A stretch of DNA of 64,000 nucleotides, taken from Porphyromonas pogonae (GTDB lineage Bacteria > Bacteroidota > Bacteroidia > Bacteroidales > Porphyromonadaceae). The DNA lies in the NCBI RefSeq assembly GCF_036320655.1, contig NZ_CP143258.1, positions 2,108,001 through 2,172,000 of the forward strand. The letters run 5' to 3'. A program made the translations under genes and the position numbers. How positions within the stretch are numbered: the stretch's first letter is position 1; each line of letters starts with the position of its first letter. Positions 17,681 to 27,699 of the stretch are shown here, one piece after another. The notes below the pieces were generated by a model, which ran no database searches, was not told the origin of the DNA, and saw nothing but the letters and a program-made list of their open reading frames with translations.

Positions 17681-18931
17681 TTATTTATCTTGTTTACGTT
17701 GTATCATCAGCCACTTGACTGATATGATCCATAAAGTCCCTCCTACAAGTATCATTGCCGCATTAAAGTTTTGAGGCAGGAAAATAGCAAGAAGAGCAAA
17801 TAGACTTAGGACTACAAAGTTAACAAAATGATAATAATATCCCCACTTTTTTAATCTCTTGAATAACATTAAAGGCACACCAAGCAAGAGATGTAAGGGA
17901 TGTAAAACAACCAGATTATAATTGGGCGAAGTAAAAGGATGCTCAGAGATAAAGGCCAGATAAAAGAGAAGAAGGCCTGCAAGACCTGCACAAGCAAATA
18001 TAATGCAGTCATAAATACGGTACAGCTTCCTTCTCCGCCATGCCATAAGCGATATCACAAAAGTGATGACTAGCAATAGCGAAAAGACGGTGAGAGGATG
18101 TATAAGGAATGAAAGGAATGCACCGTAAGTATATGGTTGAGCAGGAATAATGTAGGGCATTTTTCTGACCGACAAGACGGCCGGCTTGGTATCTCCATTT
18201 TTGTATACAAGAGATGCTTGAGGCAGGTACTCTATTATCTTGGACGGTAAAAAGAGTTGCTCCTGAACAGAGGCCGAGGCATCAGTCTTAGAGCCCAAAG
18301 CCAAATCGGTCCCCAAAACCATCCAAGGCTTATTACGCTCTGCTCTATTGATAAGATAGCGCCATGTTACAGTTTTGATGTTCGGGAATTTTAGATGTCC
18401 GCCACAGCTCTCGCTAAATATTGACACAGGACGTGTAGAACAGTTGTCATAAAAGAAATTATAGCGATATACACTGTTTTCGGGTCTGATATTCCATAGC
18501 AGATACTCCCAAGCCTTCTGCTTTTCTATCGCAGACATGTTGAGAACAAGCTCAGTAACATCACTTCCGCGTCCGAGATATTCATTCATGTAATATGAAG
18601 CCTCTATGGGAACTACGGCATAATCAGTCTTACCTTTGATAAACCTCACCGTAAAATCCGAATTAAAAGCAAATATCCCGTAATTGAAAATAACATCAAT
18701 GTGTTGCACCGGATCATTGACACGAAACCCCGCATGTCCGTATACGGTATATACTTCGTCCTCAATAGGTGATGCCACAACAATACTCATCACTGCAGCG
18801 GAATCCAACTTATCAGGAAATGCATACCTGTCCTGAGCCTTGAGAGGCAAGTAAGGATGCATCAGGCTTATCAGTAACAAAGATATCAAGATGTAGCCGT
18901 TAGGCCTCGTACAAAGAAAATTACATCTCAT
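17681..18931 (-). CDS. DUF4105 (Lnb N-terminal periplasmic domain) membrane protein
   Basis: 416 residues. A signal/anchor segment (YILISLLLISLMHPYL) precedes a domain with YTVYGHAGFRV, FNYGIFAFNSDF and YNFFYDNCSTRPV, the Gly-His and Asp-Asn-Cys motifs of the DUF4105/Lnb_N family, thought to be a papain-like fold. About five transmembrane helices fill the last 160 residues. The Cys in DNCSTR and His in YGHAG are candidate catalytic residues. By analogy the domain acts in the periplasm on cell-envelope material, but the reaction is not settled. First gene of the likely DUF4105-phosphatase-like-secA operon. Confidence 0.8.
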   Translation of the reverse strand: MRCNFLCTRPNGYILISLLLISLMHPYLPLKAQDRYAFPDKLDSAAVMSIVVASPIEDEVYTVYGHAGFRVNDPVQHIDVIFNYGIFAFNSDFTVRFIKGKTDYAVVPIEASYYMNEYLGRGSDVTELVLNMSAIEKQKAWEYLLWNIRPENSVYRYNFFYDNCSTRPVSIFSESCGGHLKFPNIKTVTWRYLINRAERNKPWMVLGTDLALGSKTDASASVQEQLFLPSKIIEYLPQASLVYKNGDTKPAVLSVRKMPYIIPAQPYTYGAFLSFLIHPLTVFSLLLVITFVISLMAWRRRKLYRIYDCIIFACAGLAGLLLFYLAFISEHPFTSPNYNLVVLHPLHLLLGVPLMLFKRLKKWGYYYHFVNFVVLSLFALLAIFLPQNFNAAMILVGGTLWIISVKWLMIQRKQDK

Positions 18932-18954
18932 TTTCGGATAGACTGAAATTTAAA

Positions 18955-18984
18955 AAGGGTGCTGAACAGCTTGACAGCACCCTT
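18955..18984 (-). terminator. Terminator after the PBP1A gene
   Basis: AAGGGTGCTG (18955-18964) pairs perfectly with CAGCACCCTT (18975-18984). On the minus strand it is followed by TTTAAATTTC, and it lies 7 bases past the stop of the PBP gene. It separates the relA-fbp-PBP1A unit from the DUF4105-secA unit. Confidence 0.85.
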
Positions 18985-18991
18985 GAATATA

Positions 18992-21340
18992 TTACTCTAT
19001 AATTTCATCAAACGTCTGAGTAGTATCTGCGGGAATAGTCACAATATCACCTGAATCAAGTCCTCCGCAAGGAGAGAATCCCGGTGGAATATCGAATGCA
19101 TCCTTCTTGTTATACCCCAGTTTAGGATTGGCATAAACATGTTTGATAAACTCAGCAAAAATAGGTAAAGCAGCAGCGGCCCCCTGTCCTACGTTCATGG
19201 AACGGAAACGTATACTGCGCTCTTCACCTCCCACCCAACAGCCTGCAACAATTTTGGGTGTAAAACCTATAAACCAAGCATCACTATTATTCTGTGTAGT
19301 ACCGGTCTTACCACCCAGTGGCATATCCAGATTGTATCTGTATTTGAGTCGGCTGGCAGTACCTCCGTTGACCACACTCTGAAGCATATATAGCATTTTC
19401 AATGTAGCGTCCTGGGGAAGTACCTCTGTCATCTGCGGTGTAAAATTGGCAACAACATTGCCATACTGATCTTCAATATGCGTAATAGGTAATGGCGCAA
19501 CGCGGATACCTTTATTTACAAAGGTGGTATACCCACTCACCATTTCACCTACGGTAGCATCCGGTGTACCCAGACAAATAGATGGCTCGGCATCCATAGG
19601 GCCTTGTAAACCATAGCTTCTAAGTAGTCTCACAAAGGTATAAGGTGAGGTACGAGACATCAGATAAGCCGTAACCCAGTTATCGGAGTTTTGCAAACCC
19701 CATTGTATCGACACCATCTCTCCAATGAGTTTATTATTAGAGTTTTTGGGAGCCCATGGCTTACCTGCCTCTGTATACAGTACCTGCTGCACATGCATCA
19801 TCATATCACAAGGCGTTATCCCCTCAATCATAGATAAAGAATAAAGGAACGGTTTTATTATAGATCCCGTCTGTCTGCGCCCCGTAGATACCATATCATA
19901 CTGAAAAGCATTGAAGTCAATACCACCCACATAAGCCAATACATGACCATTGGCAGGGTTCATAGCAACAAATCCACTACGCAAGAAACTCTTCATATAC
20001 TTCACAGAATCCATGGGTGTCATCACTGTATCTACAGTACCATGCCAACTCCATACCTGCATCTTGGTTTTCTTCCTAAAAGATGTCAATATCTCTCTTT
20101 CGGACATACCGGCCTCTTTACTCACACGCCATCGATCCGATTGCTTCATAGCTTTGAGAATTATCTTCTCACGATCTGTGGTAGTAAGATCATTGGAGAA
20201 CGGTGCGTATTTATTACCTTTCATCTCCCTGTCAAATGCAGGCTGTAACACTTCGGTCATATGTTTGGTCATAGCTTCCTCAGCGTATTTCTGCATAGGT
20301 ATTGAAATGGTGGTATAAATCTTCAACCCATCGGTGTAAATGTTGTAATTGCTACCATCAGCTTTCTTATGCTTTTTGCACCAACCATAGATAGGATTGG
20401 TTTCCCAAGCCAGACTGTCATCATGGAATTGTTGCATTTGCCAAGAAGCATAATTGGACTTACTGGGCTTATCTGCCATCAATATCTTGCGAAGATACTC
20501 ACGGAAGTAAGGAGCCAAACCGTCTTTATGACTAATGCGATGAAAGTTTATTTTGAGCGGTAATGCGGATAACGAACTTACCTCTGCATCTGAGAGTATT
20601 CCCGCTTTTTCCATTTGTTGGAATACGACATTACGCCTCATTTTAGGCCTGTCTGTATCTTTGTGCAATACAGGATTGAATAATGAGGGGTTCTTACACA
20701 TACCTACCAGCATGGCGGACTCGTCGAGCGTAAGCTGCGCAGGAGTTTTGCCGTAATAAGTATACGCTGCCGATTTTATTCCCACGGCATTATAGAGAAA
20801 GTCAAATTTATTGAGGTACATTGACAATATCTCTTCTTTGGTATAAAACCGCTCAAGTTTGGAGGCTATCACCCACTCTATAGGTTTCTGGAACAAACGA
20901 GCCAATATGTTATTCACCGGGGGCGAGTACAACTGCTTGGCGAGCTGCTGCGTGATGGTACTGCCACCTCCTGCATTGGATTGTCTCAAGATTCCTCGTT
21001 TTACAAAAGCTCTAAGCAAGCTCCTGAAGTCAATGCCCGAATGTTGGCGGAAACGAACGTCCTCGGTAGCGATCAATGCATTGATTACATTGGGAGAGAT
21101 GTCTTCGTATGCCACATATACGCGGTTGTCCCCACTTTGGGCATATGACCCCAAAGGATCTCCCTCGGCAGAGATGAGCTGTGAGGCATATTTGTCAATG
21201 GGGTTTTGCAGCTGCTCCACAGCCGGCATATAGCCTATAACACCTAATGAGATCAAGGAGAACAGCACAAATATTAGTCCCCAAGCTCCAAAAAATATAA
21301 TCCACAAAATGCGGATGATCTGTTTACTATGCGGTTTCAT
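18992..21340 (-). CDS. mrcA: Penicillin-binding protein 1A, bifunctional transglycosylase/transpeptidase
   Basis: 782 residues, usual for class A PBPs. One N-terminal membrane helix (about 8-36), then a GT51 domain with ATEDVRFRQHSGID (catalytic Glu93) and GGSTITQQLAKQLYS, then a transpeptidase domain with SxxK in GRRQTGSIIKPF, SDN in QNSDNWVTAYL and KTGT in GGKTGTTQNNSDAWF. It polymerises and cross-links peptidoglycan in the periplasm. The last three residues of the fbp stop and this start are 7 bases apart, so it is probably co-transcribed with fbp and relA. All catalytic motifs are present. Confidence 0.95.
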   Translation of the reverse strand: MKPHSKQIIRILWIIFFGAWGLIFVLFSLISLGVIGYMPAVEQLQNPIDKYASQLISAEGDPLGSYAQSGDNRVYVAYEDISPNVINALIATEDVRFRQHSGIDFRSLLRAFVKRGILRQSNAGGGSTITQQLAKQLYSPPVNNILARLFQKPIEWVIASKLERFYTKEEILSMYLNKFDFLYNAVGIKSAAYTYYGKTPAQLTLDESAMLVGMCKNPSLFNPVLHKDTDRPKMRRNVVFQQMEKAGILSDAEVSSLSALPLKINFHRISHKDGLAPYFREYLRKILMADKPSKSNYASWQMQQFHDDSLAWETNPIYGWCKKHKKADGSNYNIYTDGLKIYTTISIPMQKYAEEAMTKHMTEVLQPAFDREMKGNKYAPFSNDLTTTDREKIILKAMKQSDRWRVSKEAGMSEREILTSFRKKTKMQVWSWHGTVDTVMTPMDSVKYMKSFLRSGFVAMNPANGHVLAYVGGIDFNAFQYDMVSTGRRQTGSIIKPFLYSLSMIEGITPCDMMMHVQQVLYTEAGKPWAPKNSNNKLIGEMVSIQWGLQNSDNWVTAYLMSRTSPYTFVRLLRSYGLQGPMDAEPSICLGTPDATVGEMVSGYTTFVNKGIRVAPLPITHIEDQYGNVVANFTPQMTEVLPQDATLKMLYMLQSVVNGGTASRLKYRYNLDMPLGGKTGTTQNNSDAWFIGFTPKIVAGCWVGGEERSIRFRSMNVGQGAAAALPIFAEFIKHVYANPKLGYNKKDAFDIPPGFSPCGGLDSGDIVTIPADTTQTFDEIIE

Positions 21341-21347
21341 CTAAAAA

Positions 21348-23327
21348 TTATAAGTCTTTCTCTTTAATGGCTCCGTAGCGATAAGCTGTAAGGAGTTTTT
21401 TCAAGTCATTGACCTGCTCGGTAAGCTGTTTACCCTTGTCGGTATCTCTCACCAGCATCCTATGCGAGCTAAACTCCCTCACCACTGTAACGCTTTCAAT
21501 ATCCTCCATGTATTTTATAGCTTCATGGGTAGAACTGAAAGGCTCATGCTTCACCAAATGCAACCCTTCAGAGTTAAATATCAGGGTATATCCTGCTATA
21601 CCGGTACTTGCCTGATATGCTTTGCTAAACCCACCGTCTATAAGCATCAACTTACCACCGGCAGAAATAGGCTTTTCTCCTTTGGATGCTTTCACGGGCA
21701 CATGCCCATTGATGATGTGAGTGTCGGGTCCCTCAAGCCCAAACTCGCTCAATATCTTCTCGCACACCTCCTGCTCCGTACGATACACATAGTAGAAACC
21801 CTTCTTCTCCGTATGAGTATCCTTGTCCTCTATAAAATACCGCTCAAAGGTAGTCATCATTGACTTATCAAACAAGGGGGAATCAGGGCCACACCACAAA
21901 TACCACATAAAATCTATTTGATCGGTATCGACAAGCCCTTGCTTTTTGTCCAAATGAGCAGCACGTATCCACTCCTCTACCTTATCAAGCAAAGCTCGGC
22001 CTTTATATTTTTTCTTTCCCACTGTTACATCCTTAAAGGATCTGTCTTCGTTCAGAGGGATTGATGCATGGAACAGCAGATTATAATTGTAGCAAAGATA
22101 CATACTACCGCTACGGTACAAAAAGTCGACATGTTTCTGCAACTTTTCACTTTGTAGAAATGATTGCATCAGTCGCTCCACAATCCTCTGCTCACCCTCT
22201 GTGAATGCATAAGGATCATTGGGATCAACAGTAGGTAAATAATTATCAAGCGTAGGATAAGCTTTGCCGTCAGGCAAAACAATAGTAGCATCAGCAGCAT
22301 TCCAACCATGCAAGATATCCCTATTATTCATTTTGTATTCGGGATGACGTTGGATTATCTGATGTTCGAGTTTGAACTGTATGATAGAAATAGCCTTGTG
22401 CATCTGACCTATAAGATAAACACTCTTATCATCATAAAAAGCACGGGACTCTTCGCTGAGCTTCGGTCTGAAGCGCTCGCACGGATCATCGGCATACGTC
22501 TCCATGGCGAATTTGCCCAATGGCAATAAATTGATACCGTAACCGTTTTCCAGTGTATCCAGATTGGCATAGCGCAGAGCTATCCTCACTACATTGGCCA
22601 TGCAGGCTGCGTTGCCCACTGCTGCACCCATCCACAATATGTCATGATTGCCCCATTGGATGTCAAAAGTGTGATAGCTAATCAATTTATCCATAATGAT
22701 ATGAGCTCCGGGCCCTCTATCATAAATATCTCCTACAACATGCAGATGATCGATAGCCAGGCGCTGTATTGTCTCAGAAATAGCTATAACGAAGTCCTCT
22801 GCTTGACCGGTCTCGATAATAGAACGGAATATACTTTGCAGATATGCGGATTTATTTTTATTCAGTCCATCCTCATGCAATAATTCCTGTATGATATAAC
22901 TATATTTTGGGGGTAAAGCCTTGCGCACCTTGGAGCGCGTGTATTTTTCAGCTACTTTTTGGCATACTTTGATCAGCTGGTTTATGGTAACCATGTACCA
23001 GTCATCCATAGATTCATCTTTACTCTTGACTAAGTCAATACTTTCCTTGGGGTAATAAATAAGAGTGCATAGCTCACACCTCTCCTGCGCTCGTATTTTA
23101 CCTCCGAACAGCTCGTTGACCTTTCTTTTTATGGTTCCTGAAGCATTTTTAAGCACATGTATAAAAGCCTCGTATTCGCCGTGTATATCGGCAAGAAAAT
23201 GCTCTGTCCCTTTGGGCAAACTCAATATTGCCTCTAAATTCATTATTTCAGTAGCAGCTTCCGCCGCTGTAGGGAACTTATCAGACAGCAATGTCAAATA
23301 TTTGAGTTCCGCATCGGTTGCATTCAT
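21348..23327 (-). CDS. fbp: Fructose-1,6-bisphosphatase class III
   Basis: 659 residues, typical of the large Bacillus-type FBPase, unrelated to the classic E. coli enzyme. It hydrolyses fructose 1,6-bisphosphate in gluconeogenesis. Metallophosphoesterase motifs: ADIHGEYEAFIHVL, VVGDIYDRGPGAH, QWGNHDILWMGA, and the C-terminal INGHVPVKASKGEKP. Start MNATDAELKYLTLL at 23327. In this phylum it commonly sits next to relA/spoT, as here (30-base gap). The aldolase at 57852 acts on the same metabolite in the opposite direction. No defects. Confidence 0.95.
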   Translation of the reverse strand: MNATDAELKYLTLLSDKFPTAAEAATEIMNLEAILSLPKGTEHFLADIHGEYEAFIHVLKNASGTIKRKVNELFGGKIRAQERCELCTLIYYPKESIDLVKSKDESMDDWYMVTINQLIKVCQKVAEKYTRSKVRKALPPKYSYIIQELLHEDGLNKNKSAYLQSIFRSIIETGQAEDFVIAISETIQRLAIDHLHVVGDIYDRGPGAHIIMDKLISYHTFDIQWGNHDILWMGAAVGNAACMANVVRIALRYANLDTLENGYGINLLPLGKFAMETYADDPCERFRPKLSEESRAFYDDKSVYLIGQMHKAISIIQFKLEHQIIQRHPEYKMNNRDILHGWNAADATIVLPDGKAYPTLDNYLPTVDPNDPYAFTEGEQRIVERLMQSFLQSEKLQKHVDFLYRSGSMYLCYNYNLLFHASIPLNEDRSFKDVTVGKKKYKGRALLDKVEEWIRAAHLDKKQGLVDTDQIDFMWYLWCGPDSPLFDKSMMTTFERYFIEDKDTHTEKKGFYYVYRTEQEVCEKILSEFGLEGPDTHIINGHVPVKASKGEKPISAGGKLMLIDGGFSKAYQASTGIAGYTLIFNSEGLHLVKHEPFSSTHEAIKYMEDIESVTVVREFSSHRMLVRDTDKGKQLTEQVNDLKKLLTAYRYGAIKEKDL

Positions 23328-23357
23328 GATGTATGGTTTTTAGGTTAGTATTCCAAT

Positions 23358-25592
23358 TTATAAACGCTCTACACTTTTAACACCCACAACGCTGCGAAGT
23401 TTACGTATAATATTAGATAGTGCCTCTCTGCCATTTACCTCCACGGTAAATATGCCTTTGAACAAACTATCAGCAGAGTCGATGGAAAAGCCCCGTAATT
23501 TAGTATTGTTTTCTTTTTTGAGCAATGAGGTTATATTGGTCACAACGGCTAAGTCGTCACGCCCCACAATCTCAAGGCTCACCCTGTACCCCTCATTGCC
23601 TTTACCGCTCCACCGGGCTTGTATAATACGATTGCCAAAACGTGAAAACATATCCGGAGCATTAGGGCAGTCGGTGCGATGTATCTTGATTCCTTTATTA
23701 GAGACAAATCCGAAAACCTGATCACCATAGATAGGATGACAGCACTGAGCCAAGCTATACTCCACTCCCGTAAGCCCTTGATCAAGAACCAAAATATCGG
23801 AAGCAGAGGATTTACTGCTATCGCTATCATTGGGCTCAGTCACGACATCTACAAATGTATCAGCACTCCTATGAGCTGATGCTGCCGCCTGAGACTCCCT
23901 GTATTCCGCCTCTTTCTTGAGCTCGACCTCATACTGCTCCATAAAAAGCTGTACATCCAACTTATCATGGGAGATATCATTATAAAACTCTGAGAGAGTT
24001 TTGTACCCCAGCTTTTTGGTGAGACGGAGAAACAGGGCTTCGTTGTACTGAAGCTTTCTGTTCTTGATACGCCTGTTTATTAGCTCTTTGGCCACACTGA
24101 TGCCGGCTTCCTCCTCTGCTCGCAGGATTTGCCTGATCTTCGATCTGGCTTTGGTACTTACTACGATATTGAGCCAGTCGGCCTTAGGCGTTTGTTGGGC
24201 ATTAGTAATAACCTCGACCGAGTCTCCATTGTGCAGTTGCTGCTTGATAGAAACATTCTTTCCATTGACCTTTGCTGACACCGCTTGTGCTCCCACTCGA
24301 CTATGAATAGTAAACGCAAAGTCAAGTACAGTAGCACCACTGGGTAATTTTATCACAGCACCTTGGGGGGTAAATACATATATCTCCTGAGTTTTCAGGG
24401 TTAGCAAAGAGCTTTCGAGTATAGATCCCTTATCACCGGGAGCATTGTGCCGAACTTCCTCCAGCGTCTCACGTACAGATGTAAGGAACTCATCCAATCC
24501 TGTTTCGCTCTTGATCCCTTTGTATTTCCAGTGAGCAGCTAGTCCCATCTCAGCAATTTCATCCATACGGCGGGTACGTATCTGTACCTCCACCCATTTA
24601 TTCTGTGGCCCCATGACCGTGATATGCAGGGATTCATATCCATTACTTTTAGGGATGGATATCCAGTCTTTGAGACGTTCAGGATTGGGCATAAACATAT
24701 CTGTAATGATAGAATATACATGCCAGCAGTGATGCCGCTCTTCATTCAGAGGAACATCTAAAATAATACGGATGGCAAAAAGATCATATATATCCTCGAA
24801 CGACTGTTTCTTCAGTTTATTACGAATGGAACTTATCGACTTGGTGCGCCCTTTGATTTCAAAATTCACATGGGGCATATCTTTATTGATGCGTGCGCGC
24901 ACGGGGGTGATAAAAGATTTGATATACGCTTCCCGTGAGTTTTTAGTCTCACCCAGCTTACGTTTGATGTAGTCAAATGTTTTTCTATCTGTGTACTTGA
25001 GACACAAATCTTCCATTTCTCCCTTGATCGTATACAAACCCAACCTATGTGCGATGGGTGCATACAAAAAAGAAACCTCCACTGCCAAAGATGTCCTCAA
25101 CTCATCAGTATGTAGTTGCTTGGCATTGCGCAGGAGATAAAGTCTATCAGCTATAATAAGTAACACCACTCTCATATCCTCGGCAATAGAGAGAAGTAGA
25201 TTGTGGAAGTTCTCAGAGTTTACAGATTTGGCTCGCATGTAAAGCTCGGATGTCTTGATTAGTAGCTGTATCAGACGTACAGCATTCTCTCCCGCCAGAG
25301 CTTCTACTTCGGAGAGAGTCATAAACTCCTTATATACGGGTCTGTAAAACAGTACAGCCAATACAGAGTCTGCATCAAGCCCCATCTCCTTTACGGCTAT
25401 ACGCGCAACCTCCATTTGCCTTACAAAGCCATTGAAGCCGTTGTCGTCACGATCAAAACATTTAGCCTCAATCAAACCCAACATGGTCTCACGGATAGAC
25501 CTCAGTCTGTCCTGCACAACAACCTCTTTGAGTGTTGGTAAAAGTTCTTTTACGCAACCAAACACTTTATACTTTTCGCGCTCTGTAAACAT
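23358..25592 (-). CDS. relA: RelA/SpoT-type (p)ppGpp synthetase with degenerate HD domain
   Basis: 744 residues, full RSH length. The N-terminal region corresponds to the HD hydrolase, but the His-Asp pair position reads VLFYRPVYKEF, and the downstream motif IADRLYLLRNA keeps only part of the site; hydrolase activity is therefore doubtful. The synthetase domain is intact: AIRIILDVP, RLKDWISIPKSNGYESLH and VEVQIRTRRMDEIAEMG. TGS (IYVFTPQGAVIKLPSGATVLDF) and ACT domains follow. By family it makes (p)ppGpp during starvation. A second RSH with working HD would be expected elsewhere. It is the first gene of a likely operon with fbp and PBP1A. Confidence 0.92.
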   Translation of the reverse strand: MFTEREKYKVFGCVKELLPTLKEVVVQDRLRSIRETMLGLIEAKCFDRDDNGFNGFVRQMEVARIAVKEMGLDADSVLAVLFYRPVYKEFMTLSEVEALAGENAVRLIQLLIKTSELYMRAKSVNSENFHNLLLSIAEDMRVVLLIIADRLYLLRNAKQLHTDELRTSLAVEVSFLYAPIAHRLGLYTIKGEMEDLCLKYTDRKTFDYIKRKLGETKNSREAYIKSFITPVRARINKDMPHVNFEIKGRTKSISSIRNKLKKQSFEDIYDLFAIRIILDVPLNEERHHCWHVYSIITDMFMPNPERLKDWISIPKSNGYESLHITVMGPQNKWVEVQIRTRRMDEIAEMGLAAHWKYKGIKSETGLDEFLTSVRETLEEVRHNAPGDKGSILESSLLTLKTQEIYVFTPQGAVIKLPSGATVLDFAFTIHSRVGAQAVSAKVNGKNVSIKQQLHNGDSVEVITNAQQTPKADWLNIVVSTKARSKIRQILRAEEEAGISVAKELINRRIKNRKLQYNEALFLRLTKKLGYKTLSEFYNDISHDKLDVQLFMEQYEVELKKEAEYRESQAAASAHRSADTFVDVVTEPNDSDSSKSSASDILVLDQGLTGVEYSLAQCCHPIYGDQVFGFVSNKGIKIHRTDCPNAPDMFSRFGNRIIQARWSGKGNEGYRVSLEIVGRDDLAVVTNITSLLKKENNTKLRGFSIDSADSLFKGIFTVEVNGREALSNIIRKLRSVVGVKSVERL

Positions 25593-26117
25593 ACCCTAAA
25601 TTTAGTGAAAGAATTTTAATCGGAGAATTATAAAACAATACTGTTCGTATCACAATAACACGCTAAAAAGACTTTATCTATTCATTGTGAAAGCTTTTTT
25701 CTCCATAAACATGAAGTATTGTTTCAATTACCGTAAGAAACCGTAAAATAATAATACGTAAAAATAAAGAAAAATAACGGGTGAATATTCTATTTTATTT
25801 TAATAAATGCAATAATATTAATAAAAGTAAGCGGATATCTATGCGCACACTTTACTATTGTAGAGACAAATGCAGGTATGTATTATGCTGTAATTTAATT
25901 AATAAACCTACAAGAAAAAAGCATAAAAGACACTTCCATAGCCCAAATACAGAAAATAATATTAGAAAAAACAAGGCTTATTGGCTTTTGAGTGGTGGAA
26001 TCTAAGGTTGGTGGATACAGCTCTTTTTATTTACAAAAAACATAAGCGAAATATAAAAGATACACCAATCGATCTTTCTGTCAAGATTTTCATACCCAAA
26101 ATTTACCCTAGTAAACC

Positions 26118-26249
26118 TATTATGATAAAACCACTGACCGTGTACGATAAGATGATTGTCCGTATACGATAAAATGACTGACCGTGTACGATGAAACGAT
26201 TGTCCGTGTACGATGAAACAATAGCCCGTATATGATAGAATTCGAGTTA
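26118..26249. repeat. 22-bp tandem array D (six units, different unit sequence)
   Basis: Units start at 26118, 26140, 26162, 26184, 26206 and 26228, an exact 22-base spacing. The approximate unit is GTRTACGATRAAAYGATTGWCC; the first and last units are more diverged. The sequence is unrelated to the TTAGTTA-type arrays A to C, yet unit length and copy number match. Confidence 0.9.
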
Positions 26250-26313
26250 AATGGAACAAGTGATGTTCTTCTTTGATTCTTATTCATCCTGAATAAAAGA
26301 ATATCATTTTACA

Positions 26314-26357
26314 CAAAAAAAGTTGTCCCCTGTTTTAAACAAGAAACAACTTTTTTC
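26314..26357. terminator. Hairpin terminator, A/T-run on both sides
   Basis: AAAAAAGTTGT and ACAACTTTTTT form an 11-bp stem across a 20-base loop region. On both strands a T-run follows. It serves the NlpC/P60 gene (leftward, about 50 bases past its stop). Confidence 0.75.
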
Positions 26358-26407
26358 ACAGATATTAAATCTGAGCTGTGAGCTAAAATAAGTAGATACC
26401 GCCTATA

Positions 26408-27100
26408 CTACAGGGTAGTAGAATACTTTTCAAAACTCGGGATAATAGACGGCATAAAGAGATCCTCAGGTTGCTGAGTAAAGGCCTTGCTGTTTATATC
26501 AGCCTTACTATCAAAACCATTGGATTGCTTTTGCAAAGAATTGAGTTGAGGCAATCTTCCCGCATGGAGATACCTTTTGGAGAAGTATTCGCTGTTATTG
26601 AGAGTTTCTTTGATAATGCCGCGATTATTAGTGCTGTGCATCATAACAATGCGACCATTGTTGTTCTCTACCACAATAGCCACATGCCCTACTCTGCTGC
26701 TTCTGGAATTACGGCCCTTGAAAAATAGCAAATCTCCGGGTTGGGGATCTTTGATGGGTTCGGATATATTACTGAGACTACCTGACGAATGAGGCAGACT
26801 GACACCGAACTTGCTAAATAAATGTGATACGTATCCTGAGCAATCCATTCTCCATTTCGATGGACCTCTATAACCATATGGCTTTCCCAAAAATTTCTCG
26901 CCATATTGTATTACATTGTCTACCATCGCTTTTACATCGTCACTCAGAGAAGAAGAGGCGGTATTCTTGTTTTTAGATACCGGAGGTTCTTTTTCGAAGT
27001 CGCTATAACTGCCCATTGCAACAGACTTGCAAGAGCAAAACAGTAACAACATAACAGATGTCACAAGAGTTAAATGTAGTGTTCCAAGCTTACTTTTCAT
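26408..27100 (-). CDS. NlpC/P60 family lipoprotein, putative peptidoglycan endopeptidase
   Basis: 230 residues from ATG 27100; a longer frame from 27148 would spoil the signal peptide. The signal ends LLLFCSCKS, a Bacteroidota-style lipobox (Cys in SC), so it is probably an envelope lipoprotein. The NlpC/P60 domain has the catalytic Cys in RMDCSGYVSHLF, His in SRVGHVAIVVE and the third polar residue region VMMHSTNNRGI; YGEKFLGKPYGYRG is the usual lead-in. Such enzymes cut between D-Glu and meso-DAP in peptide stems. It has its own terminator and apparently stands alone. Confidence 0.88.
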   Translation of the reverse strand: MKSKLGTLHLTLVTSVMLLLFCSCKSVAMGSYSDFEKEPPVSKNKNTASSSLSDDVKAMVDNVIQYGEKFLGKPYGYRGPSKWRMDCSGYVSHLFSKFGVSLPHSSGSLSNISEPIKDPQPGDLLFFKGRNSRSSRVGHVAIVVENNNGRIVMMHSTNNRGIIKETLNNSEYFSKRYLHAGRLPQLNSLQKQSNGFDSKADINSKAFTQQPEDLFMPSIIPSFEKYSTTL

Positions 27101-27699
27101 ATTTGCCAAAGATATATACAAATGGATGCGACACATACAGTTTAACATTTTTTATAACAATAACACCCTATATAAAACCAAAACGGCACAGGATCAAAAA
27201 CCATGTGCAAGAATATTGCTAAATAAATCGATTTTAAAATCCATTTATTGGTGTTTTTTAAATATATTTTACAGCGGATTTATTTGCACAATAAAATAAT
27301 TTTAATTATGAAAATGCAGAAATTCAAAGATCGTAGAAAATCAACTGTAGGCAAAGATCAAAAACTCATCTTTTTTAGAAGATTTACTTCTTCATACAGC
27401 AGTGTATTATACACTAAGCCACTCAGGCTATAAAGTGCTATGAAAGACAATCATTGATTTCAAACCATTACCCACCCCAAGCTTTGCATATAAACATCTT
27501 CAGCGTTACAATATCCACAATCAGGCAGTGCAATAGCCTGTAGTGAGGGATAATGAGATATTGAAATCACGTCATTATAAGTAATGTATATTGTGAAGGT
27601 AAGAGATTAATTTTTATTTTTGCTAATGGATTCATAATACGATGCAACAAACTATGCAAGATATAATGAAGACGATAAAATGATATTTTGGTTTTCCTC
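27101..27699. other. Intergenic stretch, no gene recognised
   Basis: About 600 AT-rich bases between divergent genes. The longest plus-strand frames (such as 27308-27433, MKMQKFKDRRKSTVGK at its start) have no recognised family and no supporting context. Promoters for both neighbours are expected here but no clear TAnnTTTG with a -33 was found. Confidence 0.4.

Larger units (their letters stand above)
25593..26407. other. AT-rich intergenic region with array D and a terminator
   Basis: About 815 bases between relA and the NlpC/P60 gene. The left 500 bases hold the presumed relA promoter region and only short, non-protein-like frames. The right part has the 22-bp array (26118-26249) and a hairpin (26314-26357). 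Confidence 0.5.
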
